In this document: piece by piece, positions 45,543 to 54,453 of the stretch
Layout: every line of letters begins with the position of its first letter
Position numbering within the stretch: position 1 is the first letter of the stretch
Origin: Deltaproteobacteria bacterium
GTDB lineage: Bacteria > Desulfobacterota > Binatia > Binatales > Binataceae
Reading direction: 5' to 3'
Length of the DNA stretch: 64,000 nt
NCBI GenBank assembly: GCA_019237115.1
Contig: JAFAHS010000327.1
Span: forward strand, 1 to 64,000
Made by a program: the position numbers and the translations under genes
Notes under the pieces: generated by a model
What the model was told of the DNA's origin: nothing
What the model saw: only the letters and a program-made list of their open reading frames with translations
The model's database searches: none

Positions 45543-46008
45543 TTAGGAAGATAAGATTTCAGCCAGCCGACCCAAGCTGGTCCGCCAACCGTCAGTCGTA
45601 TTATTACCCTGTTCAGGCGAGACGATGCCCGAATGGTTTATCGTCAGACGCGTGCCTCCGGGGGATTGGCTCTAAAAGGTAGGTCACGATCGACGGATCC
45701 TCGGGTGCCCCGACCCTATGCCAGGTATGCACGAGCTTTCGCGGCGGGTCGACTTCGAGGAACTCTCCCTCAAGCGTATAGGGCTGGCCGCGCGCCATGC
45801 CAGAGGCTCGCCACCATCCTCCGACTTTGACTTCGCCCGCCCATTCTCTCGTGTCGAACGCGCCGGGATTGACCCACCAATCCACGATCTCTTCCGAGGC
45901 CAAAGCCCGGAAAGTCCGCTCGGGAGGGGCGGCGATGTCGACTGAGGCGACGATTCGATCATCATTCAGTTTTGCCGTTGCACATGCGCGCATCTTGACC
46001 TCGCTCAT
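45543..46008 (-). pseudogene. SRPBCC/AHSA1-family protein with C-terminal frameshift
   Basis: The frame from 46008 encodes an AHSA1-type START-like domain (VDIAAPPERTFRALASEEIVDWWV; LVHTWHRVGAPEDPSIVTYLLEPIP). It breaks in a run of five G (plus strand, 45660-45664) and ends early at 45613. With one base fewer the expected C-terminus appears: GGTRLTINHSGIVSPEQG, then GWRTSLGRLAEILSS, with stop TAA at 45543-45545. The corrected gene would have about 154 residues, the normal length. The ATG overlaps the end of the ArsR gene. Members bind small hydrophobic ligands. Confidence 0.8.
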
Positions 46009-46325
46009 TTTACCTCAAGCTTACGTTTTAGGTTTGTTAAACTGGCCTGCCAAAAGGCCCGATAACCTTCGAGCCACCCCGCCACGCCCTGCAGCGGCAC
46101 GGGGTTGACGGTGTAAATCTGCTCGCGGCCGATGCGTTGAGCGATAACCAGCCGCGCGTCACGCAACACCTTCAAATGTTGGGAAACGGCCGGTCTGCTT
46201 GACCTAAAGTCGGCGGCCAGAGCGCCGGCATTCGCTGGCCCCGCGCGTAAACGATCCAGAATAGCGCGCCGTGTCGGATCGGCGATCGCTCGAAATGGGT
46301 CTGACTTTGCTAGCATTCGCGACAT
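46005..46325 (-). CDS. ArsR-family transcriptional repressor
   Basis: A 106-residue winged-helix regulator starting at ATG 46325 (MSRMLAKSDPFRAIADPTRR). It has DRLRAGPANAGALAADF and the recognition helix SSRPAVSQHLKVLRDARLV. The long open frame up to 46592 is not supported. No metal-binding cysteine pair (as in ELCVCDL) is present, so it belongs to the non-metal subgroup usually paired with AHSA1 proteins. The 4 bp overlap with the AHSA1 gene shows an operon. A near-palindrome just upstream could be its operator. Confidence 0.85.
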   Translation of the reverse strand: MSRMLAKSDPFRAIADPTRRAILDRLRAGPANAGALAADFRSSRPAVSQHLKVLRDARLVIAQRIGREQIYTVNPVPLQGVAGWLEGYRAFWQASLTNLKRKLEVK

Positions 46326-46330
46326 GATAT

Positions 46331-46350
46331 GTAAGCAATTAATTACGTAA
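46331..46350. promoter_or_regulatory. Candidate ArsR operator
   Basis: GTAAGCAATT followed by AATTACGTAA is an imperfect palindrome (7 of 10 positions pair) directly upstream of the ArsR start codon. Autoregulation is likely for this family. The assignment is by position and symmetry only. Confidence 0.35.
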
Positions 46351-47313
46351 CCAGGAGAACGCATGCTTGTCAAGTTCACGATCCGTCCAAAACCTCGTCT
46401 GTTCGCTACGGCACGACTGGCGAACGCTCGCTTGCATCCGTTAGGAGACCAAGTATCTGATTCGGAATTTAGGGTACTGAACCTGGGTCGGCATACTGAC
46501 TCTCGTTCGACCCATGCTGACCTCACCCAACCCTCCAGCCTCACTCCCCTGTTGGGACAAGCCCTCCTAGGGTGGGGGTCCCACTCAGACAAACCCGCAC
46601 CTGAACGCTCCCGCGGGCTCTATCGATTCAGCCTGGGTAACAGCGACGCGCGCACCGGCGTTTTCCGGGATCTGCGCCGCGAAGCCACGCCACAGCTGAG
46701 CCGTTTCAGTCGCGCCGCCCGCCTCGAGCCTATGATGCACAGGCGCTGCAGTCGGAAGTTGTGGATCAGATTGGAAGCGTGTAGCTACTTGAGGAAAGGA
46801 AAACTCAGCCCCCTTCGCGAGACTCGGAGGCATGAAGCCCGCCTGCTTGCGCGGCGCGGCAAGCAGTATGTCCTGCTTAAGAATTGGGACTTCAACGCCG
46901 ACCCGCGGAAGTCCAAACCAATTTCTTCAGTAGAGGGGTCCGCTCCCAACAAATCCATGCAGTTCGCCACTCCTGCACGACCGTCGCCTCGCGGACTCGC
47001 ATCGTTCGCAGCTGGAGCGGCGGCGTAACCGAACCCCCGCGGGTCGATGAAAGTGCACGAACAGATCGCGGTTTGCGAGATCTGTGAAAGCGGAGACTTC
47101 CAACTTGCGCTTTACGATTTCGGTTTGCAGCATCAGCTTCCCGATGCGACGGCACTCACAGTGGCGCCGCCCCATTGAGATCGCGGCGGTGTTCAGACCG
47201 GCGGGTCTGGAAGCTGCTCGGCGAGATCCGCAGAATCGACTCGATCTGGATCGTGCTCGACCAGGCGGTATCACGACTTGCGCCGTTCGCCAGTTGACAG
47301 TCCCCGGCCGCGC
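46351..47313. other. Interval without a recognised gene
   Basis: Nearly 1 kb between the ArsR start and the end of the arsenite methyltransferase gene. A 221-codon open frame (46363-47028, +) has no family-like text and an arginine/serine-rich, shadow-type composition. Nothing else can be supported here. Confidence 0.5.
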
Positions 47314-48135
47314 TCAAAGAGCGGTGGGTTTTCGTGCCCGAATGAATGCGCTTGCGAATTTACCATCTGCAGCGGTGGCAACGCGGTCTGCATCAGGCCC
47401 AATGCTGCGCAAAAGCTCCTTTGCCTGTGCTGCCTGGTACACGCGGGTCGGTTCAAGCTCGATATCCCTGAACCCGGCGCGTCCGAGCTTCGCTTCGTAT
47501 TCGTGGTCCTCCAGCGCCCCTGCAATGCATCCGACCCACAACTCGACCTTGTCCCTGATCTCGTTGGGCATTTCCCCGCGCACGACGATGTCCGACAGGG
47601 CGACGCGTCCGCCCGGCTTGAGGACGCGGAAAGCCTCTTTCAAAACCCGGTCCTTGCTGGCGGACAGGTTGATTACGCAGTTAGAAATGATCACCTCGAC
47701 CGAGTCGTCCGGAAGCGGAATGTTCTCGATTTCTCCCTTCAGGAACTCGACATTTGTGACGCCGGCCTTGCGCTGATTGTCGCGCGCCAATTCCAGCATT
47801 TCGTCGGTCATGTCCAGGCCGTAGGCTTTGCCCGCGGGGCCGACCCGCCGCGCCGAAAGCAATACGTCGATTCCACCGCCCGAGCCGAGATCGAGGACGA
47901 TCTCACCGGCTTTCAGTTCAGCCAACGCCGTCGGGTTACCGCATCCCAGCGACGCCGCCAGCGCCTCGCTGGGAATCTGCGCTGTCTCTGCGTCCGCATA
48001 GAGGCTGGAGGTTATCGGATCGCCACATGCGCTCGCCGATGACCCGCAGCATGCCGACCCCTTCACGTTGCGCACCTTCAACGCTTCGCGCCCGTATCGG
48101 TCGCGCACTTCCTGCTTGATTGATGTCTCGTCCAC
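47314..48135 (-). CDS. arsM: Arsenite S-adenosylmethionine methyltransferase
   Basis: A 273-residue ArsM-type enzyme that methylates As(III) to methylated and volatile forms. It has the SAM motif VLDLGSGGGIDVLLSARRVG near residue 80. Cysteines sit at the usual arsenic-binding places: SACCGSS near 30, SLGCGNP near 63, ISNCVINLS near 150 and WVGCIAGAL near 202. The start is GTG 48135 with GGAG upstream. No arsenic-type ArsR, ArsB or ArsC gene adjoins it. Confidence 0.88.
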   Translation of the reverse strand: MDETSIKQEVRDRYGREALKVRNVKGSACCGSSASACGDPITSSLYADAETAQIPSEALAASLGCGNPTALAELKAGEIVLDLGSGGGIDVLLSARRVGPAGKAYGLDMTDEMLELARDNQRKAGVTNVEFLKGEIENIPLPDDSVEVIISNCVINLSASKDRVLKEAFRVLKPGGRVALSDIVVRGEMPNEIRDKVELWVGCIAGALEDHEYEAKLGRAGFRDIELEPTRVYQAAQAKELLRSIGPDADRVATAADGKFASAFIRARKPTAL

Positions 48136-48501
48136 GTTTTTTTCTCCGCCTATGGCTTGCCCGCTGCGAAATGGCGACTGGAACGGTGAACTTCGATGCA
48201 GAACGCTTGAGCCTTCCCGCGCTTAAGATCGCCCCTGTACCGCTCGACCTTACTATGTAATGGCGGAACCTCGCCACACCAATTGATGGGATTCGCGGCA
48301 CATTCAAAATACCTGGTGGGCTGGCTCTGACAGCGGCGATGACAAACCGTGCTGCAAAGGGCAGGAGCTAGATGCAGGCGGCGAAAAACGGAGGCCACTG
48401 CAAGACAAGCGCACAAATGCAATGGTTTTGTGACTTACAGTCATGCCGACCCGGACCCGGCAGAAGCTCTTTCACGGGACGGGTTCGCGGGGGCGCAGCG
48501 G
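48136..48501. other. Interval upstream of arsM
   Basis: A 366 bp stretch that should carry the arsM promoter. No gene, terminator or operator stands out. Confidence 0.4.
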
Positions 48502-49260
48502 TCATTGACTGATTTGCGCGATTGCGTTGTGCAACGGCGCCGCGGAGATTCGCATCAGCCCGGCGAAGGGGTTGTCCAGTTCGAGGATCAGGTAGATCGC
48601 TCCCGAAACCGACAGAGCGCACACGATCAGGGTAGCGATGACGGCCGGGTTTCGGGGTGCGAAGAGGCCGAAGCTGGTGAAAATGACAGTTAGCCAGAAG
48701 ACCATCACCACCAAGAATGGTACCGGGACCGAGCTGCCTGCCTGCTGCAGCAACAGGGAACGGGTTTGCCCCAGATTGTAGGCGGTCTGCAGCGCCTGGC
48801 TCTGGAGCAAACGCTCGAAGTCATTGCGCGGCGCAAGTTCCTGAATCTTTTCATAGAAGCTGGTGGCCCCGGATCGGAACTCCGGCGAATCCAATCTTGC
48901 AGATCTCGAGGTGCCCTCAGACCAACTCCGATCCAGTGCGAGGGCTGTTCGACGCACCACCTGACGAGCCGCGCTGGCTTCCGGTCCGTAGCGGGCAAGG
49001 ATGCGATCGAGCTGGATGATGTCGGCGGACATCGAGATGACTTCCCCCGCCTGCGCGTCGTATGAGCCTTTCGCCGAGGCGATCAACAACCCGAGCACGA
49101 GGGCAGACAACGTCGCGATAAGGGCCATCCCGAGGTTCACGACATTTTTGGAATCAGCGTCCAGATAATGGTCGGGCAGGAAACCGCGCAGCAGCATGCC
49201 GAGCAGGGCACCTCCAAAAACGCACGCGAAAACGATCCAACTAATTGCGATGGGACTCAC
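48502..49260 (-). CDS. DUF4239-family membrane protein
   Basis: A 252-residue protein with two N-terminal membrane helices (ISWIVFACVFGGALLGMLL and VVNLGMALIATLSALVLGLLIAS), a central helical soluble part, and two C-terminal helices (VPFLVVMVFWLTVIFTSFGLF and VIATLIVCALSVSGAIYLILEL). This pattern and NPFAGLMRIS near the end match DUF4239, a bestrophin-like family of unknown function. GTG start. Confidence 0.78.
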   Translation of the reverse strand: MSPIAISWIVFACVFGGALLGMLLRGFLPDHYLDADSKNVVNLGMALIATLSALVLGLLIASAKGSYDAQAGEVISMSADIIQLDRILARYGPEASAARQVVRRTALALDRSWSEGTSRSARLDSPEFRSGATSFYEKIQELAPRNDFERLLQSQALQTAYNLGQTRSLLLQQAGSSVPVPFLVVMVFWLTVIFTSFGLFAPRNPAVIATLIVCALSVSGAIYLILELDNPFAGLMRISAAPLHNAIAQISQ

Positions 49261-49373
49261 GACTTAAGGCACCCCCAAGTTACCGAGACGCTTTGGTGCG
49301 ACGTATCTGGTCACCGGGCGCCGGCCAAGAACATAGCTTGCCAAAAGCTGACATCTTATAGGTGTACGAACTT

Positions 49374-49910
49374 TTACAGGAAAAATGTCAGGTTTTTCGC
49401 CAGCAGTACGGTCTGATCGATGATGATTTTTCGACTGGCGATCTTGAATTCGCCATTCGCGCGCCGCAGTACATCTTCTCTACGGCCAGCGATGAAATCC
49501 GTTTCGGTCTCCAGCCGGTTTCGGTGGACGATGAAGTGCGATTTCACCAGGTAGGTGGCTTCGTCGATCTGCCCGGCGAGGCGGATGTTCGAGATGAGGT
49601 GCGACACACGCGACAACGGTTCTTCCGCCCAGTGGATGCCGGTCATGATCTGTTTGACGCGTTTGACCAACGTGGTCTTGTCGTCATCGATCCAGGCGAT
49701 GTCACGATCGCCGGTGATGTCTTGGTCGCGGCGCTGGAATTCCAGGTTCTTGCGCATCGGCATCCAGTAGCGAATGTCGTCGGTCAGCAGGTCGAGCCAC
49801 TTTTCGAATTGCCGTTCGTCGAGAAGGTCCGCCTCGGCGTACAGGAAGTCTTCGATCTCCCGCATCAGGTTGATGTATCCGAGCCGCTCCGCGGTTGGTC
49901 GATGTTCCAT
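49374..49910 (-). CDS. Aromatic-ring-hydroxylating dioxygenase beta subunit
   Basis: A 178-residue small subunit of a Rieske dioxygenase (cone-like SnoaL/NTF2 fold). It has EIEDFLYAEADLLDERQFEKWLDLL, DDIRYWMPMR and RVSHLISNIRL. It has no catalytic metal and stabilises the alpha subunit in an alpha3beta3 complex. GGAAGG lies just before the ATG. It is downstream of the alpha subunit gene. No ferredoxin or reductase gene is present. Confidence 0.88.
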   Translation of the reverse strand: MEHRPTAERLGYINLMREIEDFLYAEADLLDERQFEKWLDLLTDDIRYWMPMRKNLEFQRRDQDITGDRDIAWIDDDKTTLVKRVKQIMTGIHWAEEPLSRVSHLISNIRLAGQIDEATYLVKSHFIVHRNRLETETDFIAGRREDVLRRANGEFKIASRKIIIDQTVLLAKNLTFFL

Positions 49911-50022
49911 GAGGGATTCCTTCCAAGCGTCCCGGGACTTAGCAGCCTAAAACGGATCGACCACCGGGACATCCTTCATGCGCTTGGTACCGTGGTGAAG
50001 TCCGGCGTTCTCGCCTCCGGGA

Positions 50023-51333
50023 TTATTCACTTCGCAAACCGCGCAGATCGCTCCAGGTTGTCGCGTCCATGTAGTCGGCCCACCGGTTGTACAGAGCGCG
50101 TGCGTTGCGTTCCGTGAATGCCCCATCGGTGGACCCGGGGACCAGGGGATCGCGGCGTGGGGGTCCCATCCCGGCCTTGTAGTTGTAGGGATAGCGGCGA
50201 GCGACGGCGCCGCGGCTGGCATTGGTCGCGTATTTCCAGTTCTCCATGTCGTCCTGCTCGGTCAAACCGGCCGGACCCGAATAGCGCATATAGTAACTCC
50301 GGAGGAACTGCTTCACCTCGGGCGGCGCCTGTTTATCGACCAAATACCACCGCCACATCTCTGTGTGATGAGGTCCGCTTGGGTGGGCGACCAGGATGGT
50401 GCGGGGCTGCTGCGCATGGAACGACATGTTCGGAAAGATGGTGCCGACGGTGGCCGACACTCCTGCCTGATCCCCCATCTTCGCCAGGCGCCTTTCCCAG
50501 CACCGTTTGAAATACGCGGCGGTCGCCGGCGATGCCGAATAATCGGCGCGTTCAGGGCTGGCCGCGGCCACCGTATAGATGATGCCGTGTCCTTCCGGGC
50601 AGGCGGCGAGAGCACCGCGCCCGGGATCGTCGCGGCGGCCGGCCTTGTCGTTGGGACCGAGGCCCACCAGGTCGACCGATCGATGACTGATATTGTGCAG
50701 TACGTCGCCCGCGAAATTCTCCGCCACGATTTTCCAATTCGCCGGAATGATCCACTTCTGGACGCTGCCCAGCACTTCAGTGCCGCTCTCGCCCGCATCC
50801 CATGAACAGAAGCCGATATCCAGCGCAAATTTCGCTTCGCCCAAGTATTCCTCGAACGGCGGCGCCTCCGCATCCCAGGTTGCCCAAATCGTGCTTCTGA
50901 AATTTGCAATCTTCGCGGCTTCGATCAGTCCCCACCGCGCCTTGTCGAAAGGAGGTTCATAGATTCGGTCGTATTTCTGTACCCCGAGCAGTTTGCCATC
51001 AACTGCATAGGTCCACCCGTGGTACGGGCATTGGAACGCATTGCTGTTGCCTTCATCGTAGCGGCACACCCGCATCCCGCGATGACGGCAGGTGTTGAGC
51101 AGCACGCGCACACGCTTCGATGCGTCACGGGTCACGATGACCGATTCCTCACCCATCCGGGAAAGGAAAAAGTCTCCCGTGTTCGGGATCTGGGTCTCGT
51201 GTCCGACGTAGACCCAGGCACGCGCGAAAATGCGCTCCTGCTCCTGGCGATATATGGTCTCGTCCACGAAGATCTCGCGACTGATCTCGCCGCTTTGCAT
51301 GTCCACGAACGATCGAGCCGGTTGTTTCATCAT
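50023..51333 (-). CDS. Aromatic-ring-hydroxylating dioxygenase alpha subunit (Rieske)
   Basis: A 436-residue catalytic subunit starting at ATG 51333 behind GGAG. The open frame reaches 51495, but the first part lacks family text. The Rieske cluster ligands are CRHRGMRVC and CPYHGW near residues 79-104. The mononuclear iron region is ENFAGDVLHNISHRS near 198, giving the two histidines. It adds O2 to an aromatic ring with electrons from a ferredoxin. A second frame just past its stop reads VNNPGGENAGLHHGTKRM and so on and ends 36 bp before the beta gene. The native C-terminus could be frameshifted. Confidence 0.88.
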   Translation of the reverse strand: MMKQPARSFVDMQSGEISREIFVDETIYRQEQERIFARAWVYVGHETQIPNTGDFFLSRMGEESVIVTRDASKRVRVLLNTCRHRGMRVCRYDEGNSNAFQCPYHGWTYAVDGKLLGVQKYDRIYEPPFDKARWGLIEAAKIANFRSTIWATWDAEAPPFEEYLGEAKFALDIGFCSWDAGESGTEVLGSVQKWIIPANWKIVAENFAGDVLHNISHRSVDLVGLGPNDKAGRRDDPGRGALAACPEGHGIIYTVAAASPERADYSASPATAAYFKRCWERRLAKMGDQAGVSATVGTIFPNMSFHAQQPRTILVAHPSGPHHTEMWRWYLVDKQAPPEVKQFLRSYYMRYSGPAGLTEQDDMENWKYATNASRGAVARRYPYNYKAGMGPPRRDPLVPGSTDGAFTERNARALYNRWADYMDATTWSDLRGLRSE

Positions 51334-51714
51334 CGCCGTCTCCGGTTGGCAACGGGGAATCAAATCCTGAACCCAAATTACCCGACCTGTGGTCGGACCT
51401 CTCGGCGCATGATTCGCTTTTAGCAGAAGAATCGCACAATCGCTTACACCCTCGAGCTTGCCATTTGAGCGTAAGGAGAAAAGTTGCAAATGCAATTGCG
51501 AAATACTGCGAGCTTGCGGGTCTCGGATCCCACAAAGGGTTGCCGAGGGGCGCGAAAACTACCCGCGTCGACCGTGACGCCTCAAATGGCCCCGGAGCAT
51601 CGTGATTGGCCTTGAGACTTTTGGGAAACGGGCCCTCCAACGGTGCGGCGGCCGGTGAAGCGCGACGCCACTCAGTTGTTCCGTTCGTGAAATCTGCGCG
51701 ATCTCCAACCGCTC
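51334..51714. other. Interval upstream of the dioxygenase alpha gene
   Basis: A 381 bp stretch between the dioxygenase start and the end of msrA. It should carry the dioxygenase promoter. No regulator gene or clear operator is visible. Confidence 0.4.
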
Positions 51715-52353
51715 CTAGGGCTGATAGAGGCCGGGATACTCTTCCTGGAGCCGCTTCACCTTGGGCAGATCGTTCATGACGATGTACGGATTATCCGGAT
51801 GGAGCGCGCAGTAGTTCTGGTGATACCCCTCGGCCGGGTAGAAGTGCGCAAGCGGGACCACCTGGGTCACAATTGGCTCCGAATAAGCGTGGGACTGGGC
51901 CAGCTTGGCAATGTAAGCCTCGGCGGCCTTTTGCTGGCTCGGGTCGGCGTAGAAAACCACTGAGCGGTACTGCTTACCTTCGTCGGGACCCTGCCGATTC
52001 AGTTCCGTCGGATCGTGCGCAACCGTGAAGAAAACCTTCAGCAGGTCTTCGTACGACACTTGCGACGGATTGTAGACGACCTCGACCGACTCGGCGTGTC
52101 CGGTTAGCCCCGTGCTGACGATCTCGTAATGCGCGGTGGCGGCGCTGCCGCCCGCGTAACCCGAGGTGACCTTGACCACGCCTTTGACGTGCTTGAAGAC
52201 CGCGTCAACGCCCCAGAAACATCCACCCGAAAAGACTGCAACCTGGTCCTGTTGGTCGGAGGCGGCAGCCGATTCCGCGCGACCCGCAGGTATCGTCAAG
52301 GCCGCCGCAAGAAGCAACCAGAATCCAAGAAATGCTTTATTGCGAATGTTCAC
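51715..52353 (-). CDS. msrA: Exported peptide-methionine (S)-S-oxide reductase
   Basis: A 212-residue MsrA with an N-terminal signal peptide (FLGFWLLLAAALTIPAGRA). The catalytic motif GGCFWG lies near residue 44. HVKGVVKVTSGYAGG, HAESVEVVYNP and the late HQNYCALHP (possible resolving cysteine) follow. It repairs oxidised methionine in periplasmic proteins. GTG start behind AGAGGGAAAG. It is a single gene between two aromatic-degradation units. Confidence 0.92.
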   Translation of the reverse strand: MNIRNKAFLGFWLLLAAALTIPAGRAESAAASDQQDQVAVFSGGCFWGVDAVFKHVKGVVKVTSGYAGGSAATAHYEIVSTGLTGHAESVEVVYNPSQVSYEDLLKVFFTVAHDPTELNRQGPDEGKQYRSVVFYADPSQQKAAEAYIAKLAQSHAYSEPIVTQVVPLAHFYPAEGYHQNYCALHPDNPYIVMNDLPKVKRLQEEYPGLYQP

Positions 52354-52659
52354 CGTCAGTTCTTTCCCTCTCTATCAGATAGAACCGCGTTGGCAACCGA
52401 TCTGGTTCCCCGACTTCCGCTGATCGTTTGGGGGTTCGACCAGACCTCGGGACGTAGCCGTTCGCTCGCTTCGAGACCGAGCTTCGAATTGAACAAGGGA
52501 GAGTTCGCAGATCGCTGGCGGCGGTCTGCTCCGGCTTCCCGCGTCCGGGTGCGCACGGAGTCAGTTGCTCGTAATGCGGAAGCTCGCAGCCGTGGCACGT
52601 TTATCGGCCGCAGGGTTGGAGAGAACCCGATGGTCATCTTCCGCTTTTCGTGCCGGCGT
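52354..52659. other. Interval between msrA and the aldolase gene
   Basis: About 306 bp where the aromatic operon ends and the msrA promoter must lie. No gene or clear terminator could be assigned. Confidence 0.4.
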
Positions 52660-53436
52660 TCACTTGGCCAGTGCCTTGAACCTGGTGGCCATCCGATCGG
52701 CGGCCTGGCTCAGCAGAAGAGTATCGGCGCTCACGGCGATGAACCTGCAGCCGAGTTCGAGATAGCGCTTTACCAGCTCCTCGTCTCCCATCAGGATGCC
52801 GGGGGCTTTGCCCGCGGCTCGGATATATCCGATTAATTCCTCGATGGTGGCAAGCACGTCCGGATGCGTCATGTTGCCGAGATGGCCCATTGACGCCGAC
52901 AGGTCTGCGGGTCCGATGAAGACCCCATCGACACCTGGCGTTGCCGCGATGGCCTTGATGTTCTCTACCCCACGCCGCGTTTCGATTTGCACGAGCAGAC
53001 ACATCTGTTCGCCTGCCTGCTTGGGATAGCCTGCCATCCGGTTCCAGCGCGATGAACGCCCGAGCGCCGCGCCGACGCCGCGTACGCCGGCGGGGGGATA
53101 CTGCATGGCCGCAACCAGGCCTGCCGCCTGCTCCGCGGTTTCGACCATCGGGATCAGCAAAGTCTGCGCGCCTATTTCCAGTACCTGTTTGATGATGTGA
53201 GTGTCGCCTACCCGGATGCGCACGACCGGGTGGCTTTCATATGGCGCGACCGCCTGCAGTTGCGCGATCAGGGTGCGCAGATCGTTGGGCCCATGTTCAG
53301 CATCGAGCACCAGCCAATCGAAGCTGGCGGCGGCGCAGAGTTCTGCCGAAATCGGATCGCCAAGAGCGAGCCACAGGCCGATTTGCGGTTTGCCGTCGCG
53401 GATGGCGCGTTTGAATCGATTTACCGGGACATCCAT
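52660..53436 (-). CDS. hpaI: HpcH/HpaI-family 2-oxo-acid aldolase
   Basis: A 258-residue class II aldolase of the HpcH/HpaI family. It has PQIGLWLALGDPISAEL at the start, DWLVLDAEHGPND near 41, LIPMVETAEQA near 95, GVRGVGAALGRSSRW near 118 and a metal-binding QIETRRGVENI with GPADLSASMG near 150-180. It is expected to split 4-hydroxy-2-oxoheptanedioate to pyruvate and succinic semialdehyde, the last step of meta-cleavage degradation of homoprotocatechuate. Its ATG follows the hydratase stop directly. It is the last gene of the operon. Confidence 0.88.
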   Translation of the reverse strand: MDVPVNRFKRAIRDGKPQIGLWLALGDPISAELCAAASFDWLVLDAEHGPNDLRTLIAQLQAVAPYESHPVVRIRVGDTHIIKQVLEIGAQTLLIPMVETAEQAAGLVAAMQYPPAGVRGVGAALGRSSRWNRMAGYPKQAGEQMCLLVQIETRRGVENIKAIAATPGVDGVFIGPADLSASMGHLGNMTHPDVLATIEELIGYIRAAGKAPGILMGDEELVKRYLELGCRFIAVSADTLLLSQAADRMATRFKALAK

Positions 53437-54246
53437 CTAGCGCTCTCCGATGAAGCGGCACGAGATTGAGCCGAGCGGACCATAGTCGACGTGGAAAGTA
53501 TCGCCCGCTCGTGCGGGAACGGTTCGTGTGAATGAGCCGGCCATGACCACTTCCCCGGCATTGAGACCCGCGCCGAACGGTGCGAGCTTGTTGGCGAGCC
53601 ACGCGATGCCGTTGGCTGGATGGTTCAAAACCGCAGCGGCGATTCCGGATTCCTCAAGCACGCCGTTTCGATAGCAGAGTGCACCTACCCAACGCAGGTC
53701 GACGTCGAGCGGGCGAATCGGGCGGCCGCCAATCACCAGCGCCGCGTTGGCCGCATTGTCCGCGATGGTGTCGACCACGCGCCGCGCCGCCTTGGTCTCT
53801 GGATCGTCGCGTCTGGTGCGCAGATCCACGATCTCGAGCGCGGGAATTACATATTGCGTAGCATCGAGAACCTCGAAGATCGTGCAGTTGGGCCCTTTGA
53901 GCGGCTTGCCCAGAATAAACGCAAGTTCGTTCTCGAGCATCGGCGAAATGAAACGATTGGCGGGTATCTCTGCCCCGTCCTGATAAAGCATGTCGTCGAG
54001 CAGCACGCCGTAGTCGGGTTCGTTGATGTTGAACATTGACTGCATCGCGCGCGAGGTCAGTCCGATTTTGTGCCCGATGATTTTGCGACCCTCGGCGAGT
54101 TTTAGATCGATCCACGCCTTCTGCACCGCGTATCCGTCGGCATCGGTGATTTCGGGATACTGCGCGGAAGGAAACCTTATCACCTTCCTGCTCTTTTCGG
54201 CTTCGTGAAGCTCTCTGGCGAGTCGCGTGATAGCAGAAGCGTCCAT
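53437..54246 (-). CDS. hpaH: 2-oxo-hepta-3-ene-1,7-dioate hydratase-like protein (HpaH)
   Basis: A 269-residue protein of the HpaH/MhpD hydratase group. It has [23 protein letters not shown] near residue 60, [12 protein letters not shown] near 102 and a C-terminal [23 protein letters not shown] near 230. It adds water across the double bond of a 2-oxo-alkenoate before the aldolase acts. The start is taken at ATG 54246; the open frame continues to 54366 without family text. It overlaps no gene but abuts the aldolase. Confidence 0.87.
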   Translation of the reverse strand: MDASAITRLARELHEAEKSRKVIRFPSAQYPEITDADGYAVQKAWIDLKLAEGRKIIGHKIGLTSRAMQSMFNINEPDYGVLLDDMLYQDGAEIPANRFISPMLENELAFILGKPLKGPNCTIFEVLDATQYVIPALEIVDLRTRRDDPETKAARRVVDTIADNAANAALVIGGRPIRPLDVDLRWVGALCYRNGVLEESGIAAAVLNHPANGIAWLANKLAPFGAGLNAGEVVMAGSFTRTVPARAGDTFHVDYGPLGSISCRFIGER

Positions 54247-54453
54247 TATGGCTCTGACCTTTAGTGGAATTTGGCGGCCAGCTCGGCGAGTTTGCGGTCG
54301 GAATGTGGGTGTGTCCGCCGACGTAAAACCTGTCGAGCCGCCCGCTCTTCGCTCGCGCGTTGCCACCTCCGTGCGGGTTGCATCGACTACTTGGTGGCGA
54401 ACGTGATCATCCGAACCACTGCGTGGCGCAAGCGCCGCATCGGCGCTTCACGC

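Noticed and set aside
46326..46592. Extended N-terminus of the ArsR protein
   Set aside because: ArsR proteins of this group begin at the MLAKSDPFRAIADPTRR region, and the extension crosses the likely operator.
46363..47028. 221-codon open frame upstream of the ArsR cassette
   Set aside because: No domain-like sequence, no ribosome site, and basic low-complexity composition.
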